A stretch of 64,000 bases of DNA. Origin: Croceibacterium_A sp035555595. Lineage in GTDB: Bacteria; Pseudomonadota; Alphaproteobacteria; Sphingomonadales; Sphingomonadaceae. Positions within the stretch are counted from its first letter, which is position 1; every line of letters begins with the position of its first letter. Under the pieces are notes generated by a model. That model ran no database searches, was not told where the DNA came from, and saw only the letters and a program-made list of their open reading frames with translations. The stretch lies in contig DATMGK010000085.1 in NCBI GenBank assembly GCA_035555595.1, positions 1 to 64,000 on the forward strand. The letters run 5' to 3'. Positions 26,176 through 35,198 of the stretch are shown piece by piece. A program made the position numbers and the translations under genes.

Positions 26176-27183
26176 TCAGAGGAACTTCGTCATCACGCCC
26201 GCAGTGTCGATCATGCGGTTCGAGAAGCCCCATTCGTTATCATACCACGAAACCACGCGGGCCAGCTTCCCTTCCAGCACCGCCGTTTCAAGGCTGTCCA
26301 CCGTGGAGCTGGCGGGCTGATGGTTGAAGTCCGTGCTGACAAGCGGCTGGTCGGTATAGTCCAGCACGCCCTTCATCGCGCCTTCGGCAGCAGCCTTCAG
26401 CGCAGCGTTCAGTTCTTCCGCCGTCGTATCGCGCGACGGGGTGAACACCAGATCGATCAGGCTGACGTTCGGAGTGGGAACGCGAACCGACGATCCATCG
26501 AGCTTGCCTTTCAGTTCCGGCAGAACCAGACCGACCGCACGCGCCGCGCCGGTGGTCGTCGGGATCATGTTCAGCGCACCAGCGCGCGCACGGCGCATGT
26601 CGGAGTGCATCTGATCCAGAATGCGCTGGTCATTGGTGTAGCTGTGGACCGTGGTCATGAAACCACGTTCGATGCCAACCAGTTCGTGCAGCACCTTGGC
26701 CACCGGGGCCAGGCAGTTGGTGGTGCAGCTGGCGTTGGAAACGATCACGTCATCGGCGGTCAGTGTGTCCTGATTGACGCCGAAAACCACAGTCTTCGAA
26801 ACGCCCGTGGCGGGCGCGGAGATCAGCACGCGCTTCGCGCCGGCAGCCAGATGCGGACGGCTGGCTTCGTCGGACTGGAAGAATCCTGTGCATTCGAGCA
26901 CGAGATCGACGCCCAGTTCCTTGTGCGGCAGCTTGCCCGGATCGCGTTCCTTGGTGACGGCAATGTCGCGGCCATTCACCTGAATGCTGTCACCATCAGA
27001 GGTGACCGTGCCGGGGAAACGGCCGTGGGTGGAATCGAAGGCAAACAGCAGAGCATTGGCCTTGGGGTCGGCCAGATCGTTGATGGCGACCAGCTCAAGA
27101 TCGTGATCGGTACGCTCCAGAATGGCCCGTGCGACGAGCCGCCCGATGCGTCCGAAACCGTTGATCGCAACTTTCGTCGCCAT
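26176..27183 (-). CDS. gap: Glyceraldehyde-3-phosphate dehydrogenase, type I
   Basis: A 335-residue enzyme with N-terminal Rossmann motif AINGFGRIGRLVARA, Asp36 in VAINDL (favouring NAD) and the catalytic Cys153 in SNASCTTNCLAPVAKVLHE. Later motifs are TTTGAARAVGLVLPELKGKLDG and the C-terminal WYDNEWGFSNRM. It follows tkt by 14 bases, so the two are one transcript. Confidence 0.96.
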   Translation of the reverse strand: MATKVAINGFGRIGRLVARAILERTDHDLELVAINDLADPKANALLFAFDSTHGRFPGTVTSDGDSIQVNGRDIAVTKERDPGKLPHKELGVDLVLECTGFFQSDEASRPHLAAGAKRVLISAPATGVSKTVVFGVNQDTLTADDVIVSNASCTTNCLAPVAKVLHELVGIERGFMTTVHSYTNDQRILDQMHSDMRRARAGALNMIPTTTGAARAVGLVLPELKGKLDGSSVRVPTPNVSLIDLVFTPSRDTTAEELNAALKAAAEGAMKGVLDYTDQPLVSTDFNHQPASSTVDSLETAVLEGKLARVVSWYDNEWGFSNRMIDTAGVMTKFL

Positions 27184-27197
27184 GAGAAGAGCTCCTG

Positions 27198-29177
27198 CTA
27201 TTTGCCTAGTTTGGTTAGAATTTGTGGAACAATCGCCTCGGCCGTGAAGCCAAAGTGCTTGAACAATACCTCAGCCGGAGCCGAAGCGCCGAAACGGTCG
27301 AGACCGATAGTGAGGCCATCCTGCCCGACGAAACGTTCCCAGCCGAGGGTAACGCCCGCTTCTATCGATACCCTTACCGTATCGCGAGGAAGCAGTTCTT
27401 CGCGATAGGCCGCATCCTGCTTTTCGAACAGTTCGACGCAGGGCATGGAAACGACGTCCGCGCCAATGCCCTGAGCCTCAAGCTGATCGGCGCAGGCCAG
27501 AGCCACCGCCACTTCGGAACCCGTCGCCACCAGCACGACCTGCCGGGCAGCCGTGGCGGCGCGGAGCCGGTATCCGCCGCGCGCACTGCGGTTCTCGCCC
27601 GCATCGGTACGAACGGGCGGAAGGTTCTGACGCGAAAGCGCAAGAGCCGAAGGCGTTTCCGGAGTGGCAAGCGCCAGCGCCCAGCATTCCGCCGTCTCGA
27701 TAGCGTCGGCGGGGCGATACACGTTCAGGTTCGGGATCAGCCGCAGGCTCATCACCTGTTCGATCGGCTGGTGCGTGGGGCCGTCTTCACCCAGGCCGAT
27801 GGAATCGTGGGTCAGGACATAGACCACGCCAACCTTCTGCAAGGCGGAAAGGCGGATCGCATTGCGCGCATAATCGCTGAAGATCAGGAACGTGCCGCCA
27901 TAAGGCACCACGCCGCCATGCAACGCCATGCCATTCATGGCCGCCGCCATGCCGAATTCGCGAATGCCGTAATAGAGGTAACGGCCCGAATAATCGTCTT
28001 TAGTCAGCGGCTTGGTGGCCGGAGTTTTGGTATTGTTCGAACCCGTGAGATCGGCCGAACCGCCAATGAGCTGAGGCAGAACCTCCGTCAGCGGCGTCAA
28101 CGCCATTTCCGAAGCCTTGCGCGAAGCGACCTTGGGCGGATCCTTCGCCAGCGCGGCGAAATGATCGGCCAGCGCCGGGGCAGCCAGCTTCGACACGTCA
28201 GCGAACTGCGCTTCGAATGCCGCCTTGTCCGCACTGTTGGCCAGTCGATCGGCCCAGGCCGCATGCGCTTCCTTGCCCGGTTCGCCCAGAGCGCGCCAGT
28301 CAGCCAGAATGTCATCGGGCACGACGAACGGTTCAGCGGTCCAGCCAAGATATTCGCGCGCGGCAGCAATCTCTTCCGCGCCGAGCGGGTTGCCGTGGAC
28401 GGCGGAAGTGCCCTGCTTGTTAGGCGCACCCTTGCCGATCACGGTACGGCAGGCGACGAGCGACGGGCGCGGATCGGCCTTGGCCTCCGCAAGCGCGCGG
28501 CGCACATCGGCGGGATCATGGCCATCGCATTCAACGGTATGCCAGCCGGTGGCGCGATAGCGCGCGGGGATGTCTTCGCTGGTGGAAAGATCGGTCGCCC
28601 CATCGATCGTCACGCGGTTATCGTCCCACAGCACGATCAGATGGCCGAGCTGGAGATGACCGGCCAGGCCGATAGCCTCGTGGTTGATGCCTTCCATCAG
28701 GCAGCCGTCGCCGGCGATCACCCAGGTATGGTGATCGACCAGATCGTCACCGAAACGGGCGTTCAGATGCCGTTCCGCAATCGCCATGCCCACCGCCATG
28801 GCCAGACCCTGCCCCAGCGGACCGGTCGTCGCCTCCACTCCGTCGAGCAGGAAGTTTTCCGGATGGCCGGCGCACGGGCTGCCGAGCTGGCGGAAATTGC
28901 GGATGTCTTCCATCGTCGGCCGCTCGTACCCGGTGAGGTGGAGCAGCGCGTAGATCAACATCGACCCATGACCGGCCGACAGCACGAAGCGATCGCGATC
29001 CGGCCAGTGTGGATCGGTAGGATCGAACTTCAGGAATTCCGACCACAGCACGGTTGCAGCGTCCGCCATGCCCATCGGCATGCCCGGATGTCCGATGTTG
29101 GCCGCCTGTACAGCGTCCATCGACAGTGCGCGAATGGCATTCGCCATAGGCGCGAGACGGGCTGGATCGAGGCTCAT
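27198..29177 (-). CDS. tkt: Transketolase
   Basis: Thiamine-diphosphate enzyme of the pentose phosphate pathway, 659 residues from the ATG at 29177 (MSLDPARLAPMANAIR). The frame is open to 29276, but the extra 33 residues look like leader. The thiamine-binding motif is GDGCLMEGINHEAIGLAG with the N-terminal site GHPGMPMG; the pyrimidine domain contains GLGEDGPTHQPIEQV and the C-terminal domain DVVSMPCVELFEKQ. It leads the set tkt-gap-pgk-fba, which would serve triose and pentose phosphate interconversion in either direction. Confidence 0.95.
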   Translation of the reverse strand: MSLDPARLAPMANAIRALSMDAVQAANIGHPGMPMGMADAATVLWSEFLKFDPTDPHWPDRDRFVLSAGHGSMLIYALLHLTGYERPTMEDIRNFRQLGSPCAGHPENFLLDGVEATTGPLGQGLAMAVGMAIAERHLNARFGDDLVDHHTWVIAGDGCLMEGINHEAIGLAGHLQLGHLIVLWDDNRVTIDGATDLSTSEDIPARYRATGWHTVECDGHDPADVRRALAEAKADPRPSLVACRTVIGKGAPNKQGTSAVHGNPLGAEEIAAAREYLGWTAEPFVVPDDILADWRALGEPGKEAHAAWADRLANSADKAAFEAQFADVSKLAAPALADHFAALAKDPPKVASRKASEMALTPLTEVLPQLIGGSADLTGSNNTKTPATKPLTKDDYSGRYLYYGIREFGMAAAMNGMALHGGVVPYGGTFLIFSDYARNAIRLSALQKVGVVYVLTHDSIGLGEDGPTHQPIEQVMSLRLIPNLNVYRPADAIETAECWALALATPETPSALALSRQNLPPVRTDAGENRSARGGYRLRAATAARQVVLVATGSEVAVALACADQLEAQGIGADVVSMPCVELFEKQDAAYREELLPRDTVRVSIEAGVTLGWERFVGQDGLTIGLDRFGASAPAEVLFKHFGFTAEAIVPQILTKLGK

Positions 29178-29223
29178 GCAAAAGGCTCCGGAATACGTGA
29201 ACGGGGGCCGCGATTCGGCTGGG

Positions 29224-29238
29224 GGTTCCTTGGGAACC
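29224..29238. promoter_or_regulatory. Inverted repeat in the tkt leader
   Basis: GGTTCC-TTG-GGAACC is a perfect six-base-pair inverted repeat with a three-base loop, about 47 bases before the tkt start. It could be an operator or a small hairpin in the leader. No promoter with good -35 and -10 elements is evident next to it. Confidence 0.3.
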
Positions 29239-29369
29239 TCAACCCCTCCCGTCAAGCGCGCCACGGATTGACGCATCAGCGCGGCAGGCCATCGTGCCGT
29301 TTCGGTTTATTCACAGGTTAGGCCGCCAAGCTTTTGCCGGACAACGCTGTTTCCGATAAATGACCGCGC

Positions 29370-29561
29370 ATGGACGGGGAACGCATCTCGCGGGCGCTCG
29401 CCCGAATTGGGGCGGCGGCAGGCCGGATCGAAGCCGCTGCGCATGCGCCCGCGAGATCGCGCGCGGACACGGAACTGGAAGAGAAGTATTCGGCGCTGCG
29501 GGAAGAAGCAGGTGCCGCGCTGGCCGATCTGGACCGGCTTATCGGATCCCTTGAACCATGA
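29370..29561 (+). CDS. Small coiled-coil protein upstream of zapA
   Basis: A 63-residue protein made of charged helices (ERISRALARIGAAAGRIEAAA, then ELEEKYSALREEAGAALADLDRLIG). Its last codons overlap the zapA start (ATGA), which implies translational coupling. A small protein of this kind before zapA is, as I recall, frequent in alphaproteobacteria, so a cell-division link is an inference from position. Confidence 0.65.
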   Translation: MDGERISRALARIGAAAGRIEAAAHAPARSRADTELEEKYSALREEAGAALADLDRLIGSLEP

Positions 29562-29863
29562 GCAACGTGACGCTGACCATTGCCGGACGGCAGTATACCG
29601 TCGCGTGCGGCACCGGGGAGGAAGCTCATGTGGAGCGGCTGGGCCGGACGATCGACGACAAGCTTTCCACCATGCCAAACCTAGCCGGGCAGTCGGAAGC
29701 ACAGACGCTGTTGTTCGCAGCCCTGTTTCTGGCGGACGAGGTTCACGAATTGCGCTCTGCCACCACGGCGCGGAATGAAGGCGGCGAAACCGCAGCCACG
29801 GCCGAAGCGCTGGAAACTATGGCAGACCGGCTGGAATCGCTGGCAGAACGGCTTGAGGCCTGA
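29558..29863 (+). CDS. zapA: Cell division protein ZapA
   Basis: FtsZ-bundling accessory protein, 101 residues. The N-terminal globular part carries VTLTIAGRQYTVACGTGEEAHVERLGRTIDDKL, typical of ZapA, followed by a long coiled coil (about residues 45-101, with LFAALFLADEVHEL). The gene is followed by 6S RNA and fau, the conserved order in alphaproteobacteria. Confidence 0.9.
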   Translation: MSNVTLTIAGRQYTVACGTGEEAHVERLGRTIDDKLSTMPNLAGQSEAQTLLFAALFLADEVHELRSATTARNEGGETAATAEALETMADRLESLAERLEA

Positions 29864-29892
29864 CGCTGCCGCGCCTACATAGGCTGCGGCGG

Positions 29893-30045
29893 GACTGCCC
29901 GGCACGAGCCGACAGAATATCCCTGAGGCTATAAGCAATCCAATGGGAGCTGTCCCTGCCCGGATCGCGGGTTCGTCCTGAGGTTCGGTGCATACGGCGC
30001 CCACCTGACGTTGAGGCGTCAGAGGATTTCCCCGGCAAGACCCAT
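29893..30045 (+). ncRNA. ssrS: 6S RNA (SsrS)
   Basis: The space between zapA and fau holds the hallmarks of alphaproteobacterial 6S RNA: a 5' part with CCCGGCACGAGCC, the conserved AATCCAATGGGAGCTGTCCC segment, the bulge-side GGCGCCCACCTGACGTTGAGG, and a 3' part with TTTCCCCGGCAAGACC that can close the long stem. 6S RNA mimics an open promoter and sequesters sigma-70 RNA polymerase. The ends are approximate; the identity rests on the motifs plus the zapA-ssrS-fau order. Confidence 0.85.
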
Positions 30046-30152
30046 GGTGGTTCCGCCACTCCACCCAATCATCGCCATCGGCAAGCTGCGCTTTAAGGAG
30101 CCGCAGCAACCAGCCCTCGACTTCGCAGTGCACGACGCGATAGGGCCGTCGT

Positions 30153-30734
30153 ATGGATATCATCGAACGCAAAAAGCAGCTTCGCGGCGAATTGCGCCGC
30201 AAGCGCAAGGATCACGCGGCCGCTCTTCCCAAAGAGGTCAGCGCGCTGGTGTTCAACCGTCCTCCGGCTCAATTGCTGGAACTTGTGCCGGAAGGTGCAA
30301 CGGTGGGCCTTTATCGGTCAGACGAAGGCGAGGCGCCGTCGCGCAGTTATATCCGCTTCTTCTTCGAACGCGGGAACAGGATCGCCCTGCCCCGTGTGAC
30401 CACGCTGGACAAGCCGATGGAATTCCGCGTTCACACTGATCCGTGGGAAGAAAGCGATCTGGAAAGCGGCGTGTGGGGCCTGCGCCAGCCGGGACTGGCC
30501 GCGCCCGTGGTGATCCCGGACGTGTTGTTCATGCCGCTGGTCGGCTTCACCAGCCGCGGCGACCGGCTGGGCCAGGGCGGCGGCTATTACGATCGCTATC
30601 TGGCCGCGAACCCGCAGGTCAAGGCCATCGGCATGGCCTGGGATGTGCAGGAAGTGCCCGAACTGCCGATCGAGCCCCATGACATGTCGTTGTCTGCCAT
30701 CGTCACCCCCACACGAGTGCTCGGCCCGTTCTGA
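30153..30734 (+). CDS. fau: 5-formyltetrahydrofolate cyclo-ligase
   Basis: Converts 5-formyl-THF to 5,10-methenyl-THF using ATP. The 193-residue protein has the N-terminal KKQLRGELRRKRKDH basic helix, the central FMPLVGFTSRGDRLGQGGGYYDRYLA (nucleotide and substrate site) and C-terminal LPIEPHDMSLSAIVTP. It follows 6S RNA, and the stop overlaps the start of the next gene. Confidence 0.9.
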   Translation: MDIIERKKQLRGELRRKRKDHAAALPKEVSALVFNRPPAQLLELVPEGATVGLYRSDEGEAPSRSYIRFFFERGNRIALPRVTTLDKPMEFRVHTDPWEESDLESGVWGLRQPGLAAPVVIPDVLFMPLVGFTSRGDRLGQGGGYYDRYLAANPQVKAIGMAWDVQEVPELPIEPHDMSLSAIVTPTRVLGPF

Positions 30735-30946
30735 TGCGGAGCAAGCCAACCCTGCGGATTCCGCTCGGTATTCTGGGCCTGCTGGCTGCGCTGGCCGTTT
30801 ATACCCTTGCGGTCGTGTGGGCTTCCCAGTGGATAGAACGGCTGCCGGTGCTGGCGCAGGCGCCAATATATCTGGTGTTGGGGGTCATATGGCTGCTCCC
30901 CCTGCGGCGTTACCTGATCTGGATGGAAACCGGCCGCTGGCGTTAA
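30734..30946 (+). CDS. DUF2842 small membrane protein
   Basis: A 70-residue protein with two membrane helices (about residues 9-29 and 41-56), ending in PLRRYLIWMETGRWR, the characteristic tail of DUF2842 proteins found in alphaproteobacteria. It starts on the last base of the fau stop codon, so it is translationally coupled. Function unknown. Confidence 0.8.
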   Translation: MRSKPTLRIPLGILGLLAALAVYTLAVVWASQWIERLPVLAQAPIYLVLGVIWLLPLRRYLIWMETGRWR

Positions 30947-30962
30947 CGGCGCTGACCGATCA

Positions 30963-32084
30963 CTATCCCACCAGCAGTTCTACGATACGCGCGGCACTGT
31001 TCCCATCACCGAAAGCATTGTGAGCCTGAGCCATGCGGGCATAGGCTTCTTTGTCGGACAGAAGGCGGCTGGCTTCGGCTACGATACGGTCAGGATCGGT
31101 TCCCACCAGCATGGAAGTTCCGGCCGCGATACCTTCAGGCCGTTCCGTCGTCTCGCGCATGACCAGCACAGGTTTGCCCAGCGCGGGCGCTTCTTCCTGA
31201 ACGCCGCCACTGTCCGTCAACACGAGATAGGAGATATCAAGCAGGCGCACGAAATGCGGGTAATCCAGCGGGTCTATCAACGCGACATTATCCAGCGCGG
31301 CCAGCCTGTCGTGCATCACCCCCTTCACTTGCGGGTTGAGATGGACCGGAAAGATCACCGCCAGATCAGGCCGTGCGGCCAGAAGTCTGATCGCCTGTGC
31401 GATACGCTCCATACCATCGCCGAGGTTTTCTCGCCGATGGGTGGTGACGGCAACAATCTTCCGGCCCGTGAATCGCCGCTCCAGATTGGCCAGGCCTGAA
31501 GCAAGCTGAGGATCGCGGCTGATTCGGCCCGCAGCCCAATGCAGTGCATCGATCACCGTGTTGCCCGTGACATGGACAGCCGCCGGATCGACCCCCTCTC
31601 CCCTCAATGCAGCCGCCGCGGTTTCCGTGGGCGCGCAGTGCAGAGTGGCAATCGCGGCAATCAGCTTGCGATTGCCTTCTTCCGGCCAGGGATGATGCAG
31701 ATCGCCGCTCCGCAACCCGGCCTCGACATGGATGATTGGAATCTTGCGGTAATAGGCGGCCATCGCACCGCATATGGCCGTGATTGTGTCGCCCTGGACG
31801 ATAATCTGGTCCGGCTGCTCCAAATCTATCACGCGGCCGATTCCGGTCACGAGGGCCGCGGTCAGTTGATCAAGTGACTGGCCTGCCCGCATAAGATTGA
31901 GGTCGTGATTCGGTGTGACACCGGAAATCGCCATAACCTGATCCAGCATCCCGCGATGCTGACCGCTGGCGCAGGTGCGAACGGTAAAGCGCGGATCGGA
32001 CTGCAGCGCGTGAATCAGGGGAAAGAGCTTGATCGCCTCTGGCCGGGTGCCGAACACAACAAGGATCCGGCGCGGCGCGGGCAT
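30963..32084 (-). CDS. wecB: UDP-N-acetylglucosamine 2-epimerase (non-hydrolysing)
   Basis: Interconverts UDP-GlcNAc and UDP-ManNAc. The 373-residue protein has the GT-B-like epimerase motifs VVFGTRPEAIKLFPLI, HVEAGLRSGD, PEEGNRKLIA, VTTHRRENLGD and LTDSGGVQEEAPALGKPVLVMRETTERPEG. It stands apart from the polysaccharide operon but could supply a sugar nucleotide for it. A second, related enzyme (WbjD type) is encoded at 51.0 kb and has a different substrate. Confidence 0.9.
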   Translation of the reverse strand: MPAPRRILVVFGTRPEAIKLFPLIHALQSDPRFTVRTCASGQHRGMLDQVMAISGVTPNHDLNLMRAGQSLDQLTAALVTGIGRVIDLEQPDQIIVQGDTITAICGAMAAYYRKIPIIHVEAGLRSGDLHHPWPEEGNRKLIAAIATLHCAPTETAAAALRGEGVDPAAVHVTGNTVIDALHWAAGRISRDPQLASGLANLERRFTGRKIVAVTTHRRENLGDGMERIAQAIRLLAARPDLAVIFPVHLNPQVKGVMHDRLAALDNVALIDPLDYPHFVRLLDISYLVLTDSGGVQEEAPALGKPVLVMRETTERPEGIAAGTSMLVGTDPDRIVAEASRLLSDKEAYARMAQAHNAFGDGNSAARIVELLVG

Positions 32085-32130
32085 GGCAGGCCCATAGCGC
32101 GCATTGCCAGAGCCTCAAGCCAGCCCTGAT

Positions 32131-32157
32131 AAAAAGGCCGGAAAATACTGAATTTTC
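32131..32157 (-). terminator. Possible terminator of tRNA-Asp
   Basis: On the minus strand a six-base-pair stem (GAAAAT/ATTTTC, five-base loop) is followed by CCGGCC and then five T residues, 17-43 bases after the tRNA-Asp 3' end. The stem is AT-rich and weak. Confidence 0.35.
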
Positions 32158-32173
32158 TGAAAAATGTCCCAAG

Positions 32174-32250
<77 letters not shown>

Positions 32251-32424
32251 GTATTTGGGTGGTGCACCGCTTGGGAGCAGCGCCCCTAAGCCAGCCTCCG
32301 AGCGGTGTCAACAGTGCTGCCAACGATCATTCAACGCTAAAAAAATCGCCGCTCCGTTAACCATATTTTGCAGCCTCCTTCCTACCCCACATCCGCGCTG
32401 CATAACTGCACGGGGTTTCTATAA

Positions 32425-32814
32425 ATGCGCCGGATTATCGTCCTTGCCGCTCTCGCCGCTGCGATGCCCGCGCGAGCTGAGCCGGTCGCTGTGGAAAGCA
32501 TGGTCTACCGCGAGCACAATCAGCATGGAGCCATGCGGATCGTGCCCGCAACCCGCCTCGCGGCCGGCGATCGTGTGGTGACGATTCTCACATGGAAGGC
32601 CCCGACTGCCGGTCGCTACACGGCGGTCAGCGCCGTCCCGGCACGCCTCTCCATCGAAAGCACCAGCCGTGAAGGGCTGGAAATATCCACCGATGGCGGC
32701 AGGAACTGGCAGGCGCTGACCGATGCTGACGCAGCGCCCGCAGGGATCACTCACCTGCGCTGGCCGATATCGGGCGGCGACGGGCGGTTGAGCTATCGCG
32801 CAGTAGTGCGCTAA
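32425..32814 (+). CDS. Small secreted protein of unknown function
   Basis: A 129-residue protein with a signal peptide (cleavage near PARAEP). The mature part has several short beta-strands (AMRIVPATRLAAGDRVVTILTWKAP; SYRAVVR at the end) that suggest a small immunoglobulin-like fold of the type seen in secreted DUF families. Its stop overlaps the stop of the convergent E2 gene by four bases. I do not recognise the family. Confidence 0.6.
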   Translation: MRRIIVLAALAAAMPARAEPVAVESMVYREHNQHGAMRIVPATRLAAGDRVVTILTWKAPTAGRYTAVSAVPARLSIESTSREGLEISTDGGRNWQALTDADAAPAGITHLRWPISGGDGRLSYRAVVR

Positions 32815-34133
32815 TCCGCGAGCAACAGGACCGGCGTTTCGAGCAACCGCTTTATTTCCTGCACGAAGGCCGCGGCATCATAGCCATCCACAACGCGGTG
32901 ATCGCAACTGATGGAAAGATTCATCAGCTTGCGTTTGGCGATCCGTTCACCGCCCATGCCGTCAGGCACGAACATTGGCCGTTCCACGATGCGGTTGGGC
33001 GCAAGGATAGCCACTTCCGGCTTATTGATGACCGGTGTGGAAGCGACCCCGCCTAGCGGGCCGAGTGAAGTAAGCGTGAAAGTGGAGCCGGAAAGTTCCT
33101 CCAGCTTTGCCGTCCCTCCCCGCGCGGCTTCCGACAGGCGTAGGATTTCCGCAGCGAGTTGCCACAGGTTCTTTGCCTGCGCATCGCGGATCACGGGAAC
33201 CATAAGGCCGGCATCCGTCATCGTGGCCATACCCATGTGAATCGCGCCGTGGCGGGTTACGACGTTCGCTTCATCATCATAGCGTGCATTGAGCATGGGA
33301 AAGTCGGGGATAGCGCGGCATATGGCGACAATCAGAAGCGACAGCAGGGTCAGCTTCGGCTTATCACCGCGATGGTCGTTCAGATCGGCACGAAGCTGTT
33401 CCAGCGCGGTGACGTCGCATTCCTCAACATAGGTAAAATGCGGGATGCTGCGTTTGGAGGCGGCCATGTTTTCCGCGATTCGGCGGCGCAGGCCGACAAC
33501 CTTTATCGTCTCATCAAGTCCCCTCTGCCCTGCTGGGGCAAAGCCTTTCGCCCCGCCGTAAGAAAGGAATGCGTCGAGATCCGCGTGGCGGATGCGGCCA
33601 TCCTGCGCCGGGCGAACATCTGCGAGGTTTATGCCCAGTTCCCTCGCGCGCTGGCGGACGGCCGGACTGGCCAGAACCTTGGTGGCCGAGCTGACGATGA
33701 CCTCGCGTTCTGGCGCAGCGTGGTGCTCTGTTCGCTGCAGGGGACTTTCAGGGATTTCCCGCTTCTGTTCCTGCGGGGGAGAAGGCTGCGTTTCGGGAGG
33801 AACCGGGATTGAAGCTGCTGCCGGCTCTTTGGCCTCACCCTCCTCCAACACACTCCCCTGAACGGGAGAAGGATCGTCCGGCCCTGCCTCACCTTCAGTT
33901 TCCAGCACGACCAGGGGAGTACCGATGGCGATCACGTCGCCCACTTCGCCAGCAACCTCGATTACCGTCCCTGCAACCGGGCTTTCCATTTCCACGGTGG
34001 CCTTGTCGGTCATCATGTCGGCGATCCGGCCGTCTTCCTCCACCCGGTCGCCGACTTTGACGTGCCAGGCGGCGATCTCGGCTTCTGCGATGCCTTCGCC
34101 GATATCGGGCAAGCGGAAGACAAAACGCCCCAT
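32811..34133 (-). CDS. bkdB: Branched-chain 2-oxoacid dehydrogenase, E2 (dihydrolipoyl acyltransferase)
   Basis: Core subunit that transfers acyl groups to coenzyme A. The 440-residue protein has one lipoyl domain (about residues 1-77, lipoyl Lys44 in MTDKATVE), a linker rich in Pro, Ala and Glu, an E3-binding domain (about 155-192, SPAVRQRARELGINLADV) and the catalytic acyltransferase domain ending in SCDHRVVDGYDAAAF, with catalytic His412 and Asp416. It follows E1 beta without a gap (TAG then ATG). Pyruvate dehydrogenase E2 is the alternative; the E1 subunits favour the branched-chain enzyme. No E3 gene follows. Confidence 0.88.
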   Translation of the reverse strand: MGRFVFRLPDIGEGIAEAEIAAWHVKVGDRVEEDGRIADMMTDKATVEMESPVAGTVIEVAGEVGDVIAIGTPLVVLETEGEAGPDDPSPVQGSVLEEGEAKEPAAASIPVPPETQPSPPQEQKREIPESPLQRTEHHAAPEREVIVSSATKVLASPAVRQRARELGINLADVRPAQDGRIRHADLDAFLSYGGAKGFAPAGQRGLDETIKVVGLRRRIAENMAASKRSIPHFTYVEECDVTALEQLRADLNDHRGDKPKLTLLSLLIVAICRAIPDFPMLNARYDDEANVVTRHGAIHMGMATMTDAGLMVPVIRDAQAKNLWQLAAEILRLSEAARGGTAKLEELSGSTFTLTSLGPLGGVASTPVINKPEVAILAPNRIVERPMFVPDGMGGERIAKRKLMNLSISCDHRVVDGYDAAAFVQEIKRLLETPVLLLAD

Positions 34134-35198
34134 CTAGGCCTCCAGCAACCTGTCGATCCCCTCCCCCACACGAATCGGACCGGGGAAATAAGCCCATTCG
34201 AGACTGTGGGGATAAGGGGTGTCAAAGCCCGTAACGCGCTCCACCGGCGCCTCCAGATGATAGAAGCACCGTTCCTGCACGAGAGCAGCCAGTTCGGCAC
34301 CGAAACCGGAGGTTCGGGTCGCCTCGTGCACGACCATACATCTCCCGGTTTTCTCCACAGACTTTTCCACACAGTCCATGTCGATCGGCACCAGCGTTCG
34401 CAGATCGATTATCTCGGCATCCACGCCCTTCTCTCGGCATACTGCCTCTGCCACATGAACCATGGTTCCATAGGCCAGAATGGTCAGCGCCGCGCCTTCA
34501 CGCACGATGCGCGCCTTGCCGAGCGGGATCGAGTAGTAACCCTCGGGTACCAGCGCATCGGGGTGGTCCTTCCACGGCTTTGTCGGGCGATCATAGTAGC
34601 CGTCGAAAGGGCCGTTATAGATCCGCTTTGGCTCGAAGAAGATCACCGGATCGTTATCTTCGATCGCCGCGATCAGCAGGCCCTTGGCGTCGTGCGGCGT
34701 ACTGGGCACCACTGTCTTGATGCCCGAAACATGCGTAAACAGCGCCTCCGGGCTCTGACTATGCGTCTGCCCGCCAAAGATACCGCCGCCAAACGGGCTG
34801 CGTACCGTCATCGGGGCGATGAATTCAGCGGCAGAGCGATAGCGCAGGCGTGCCGCCTCGCTGATCAGCTGGTCCAACCCCGGATAGATATAGTCCGCAA
34901 ACTGGATTTCCGGCACCGGCCGCAGGCCATAGGCGCACATGCCCACCGCCACGCCGATAATACCGCATTCGCTGATCGGCGTATCGAACACGCGCGTCTT
35001 GCCATGCTTCGCCTGCAGGCCCGCGGTGCAGCGGAACACACCGCCGAAATACCCGATATCCTCCCCCATCAGAATAACGTCGGCATCGCGTTCCAGCATC
35101 GTATCGAGCGCGTCGTTAATCGACTCGATCATCGTCATGCTGCGCGCGGGCGCGTCGGCCAGCGTCACCGGCTCGTCATCAGGGTTCACTCCGGCCAC
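34134..35198 (-). CDS. bkdA2: Branched-chain 2-oxoacid dehydrogenase, E1 beta
   Basis: Beta subunit of the thiamine-diphosphate decarboxylase. The 354-residue protein carries MTMIESINDALDTMLERDADVILMGEDIGYFGGVFRCTAGL and, further on, PISECGIIGVAVG and VPSTPHDAKGLLIAAIEDNDPVIFFEPKRIYNGPF, matching the 2-oxoisovalerate type. The start lies inside the E1 alpha gene (13-base overlap), a sign of coupled translation. Confidence 0.9.
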   Translation of the reverse strand: MAGVNPDDEPVTLADAPARSMTMIESINDALDTMLERDADVILMGEDIGYFGGVFRCTAGLQAKHGKTRVFDTPISECGIIGVAVGMCAYGLRPVPEIQFADYIYPGLDQLISEAARLRYRSAAEFIAPMTVRSPFGGGIFGGQTHSQSPEALFTHVSGIKTVVPSTPHDAKGLLIAAIEDNDPVIFFEPKRIYNGPFDGYYDRPTKPWKDHPDALVPEGYYSIPLGKARIVREGAALTILAYGTMVHVAEAVCREKGVDAEIIDLRTLVPIDMDCVEKSVEKTGRCMVVHEATRTSGFGAELAALVQERCFYHLEAPVERVTGFDTPYPHSLEWAYFPGPIRVGEGIDRLLEA

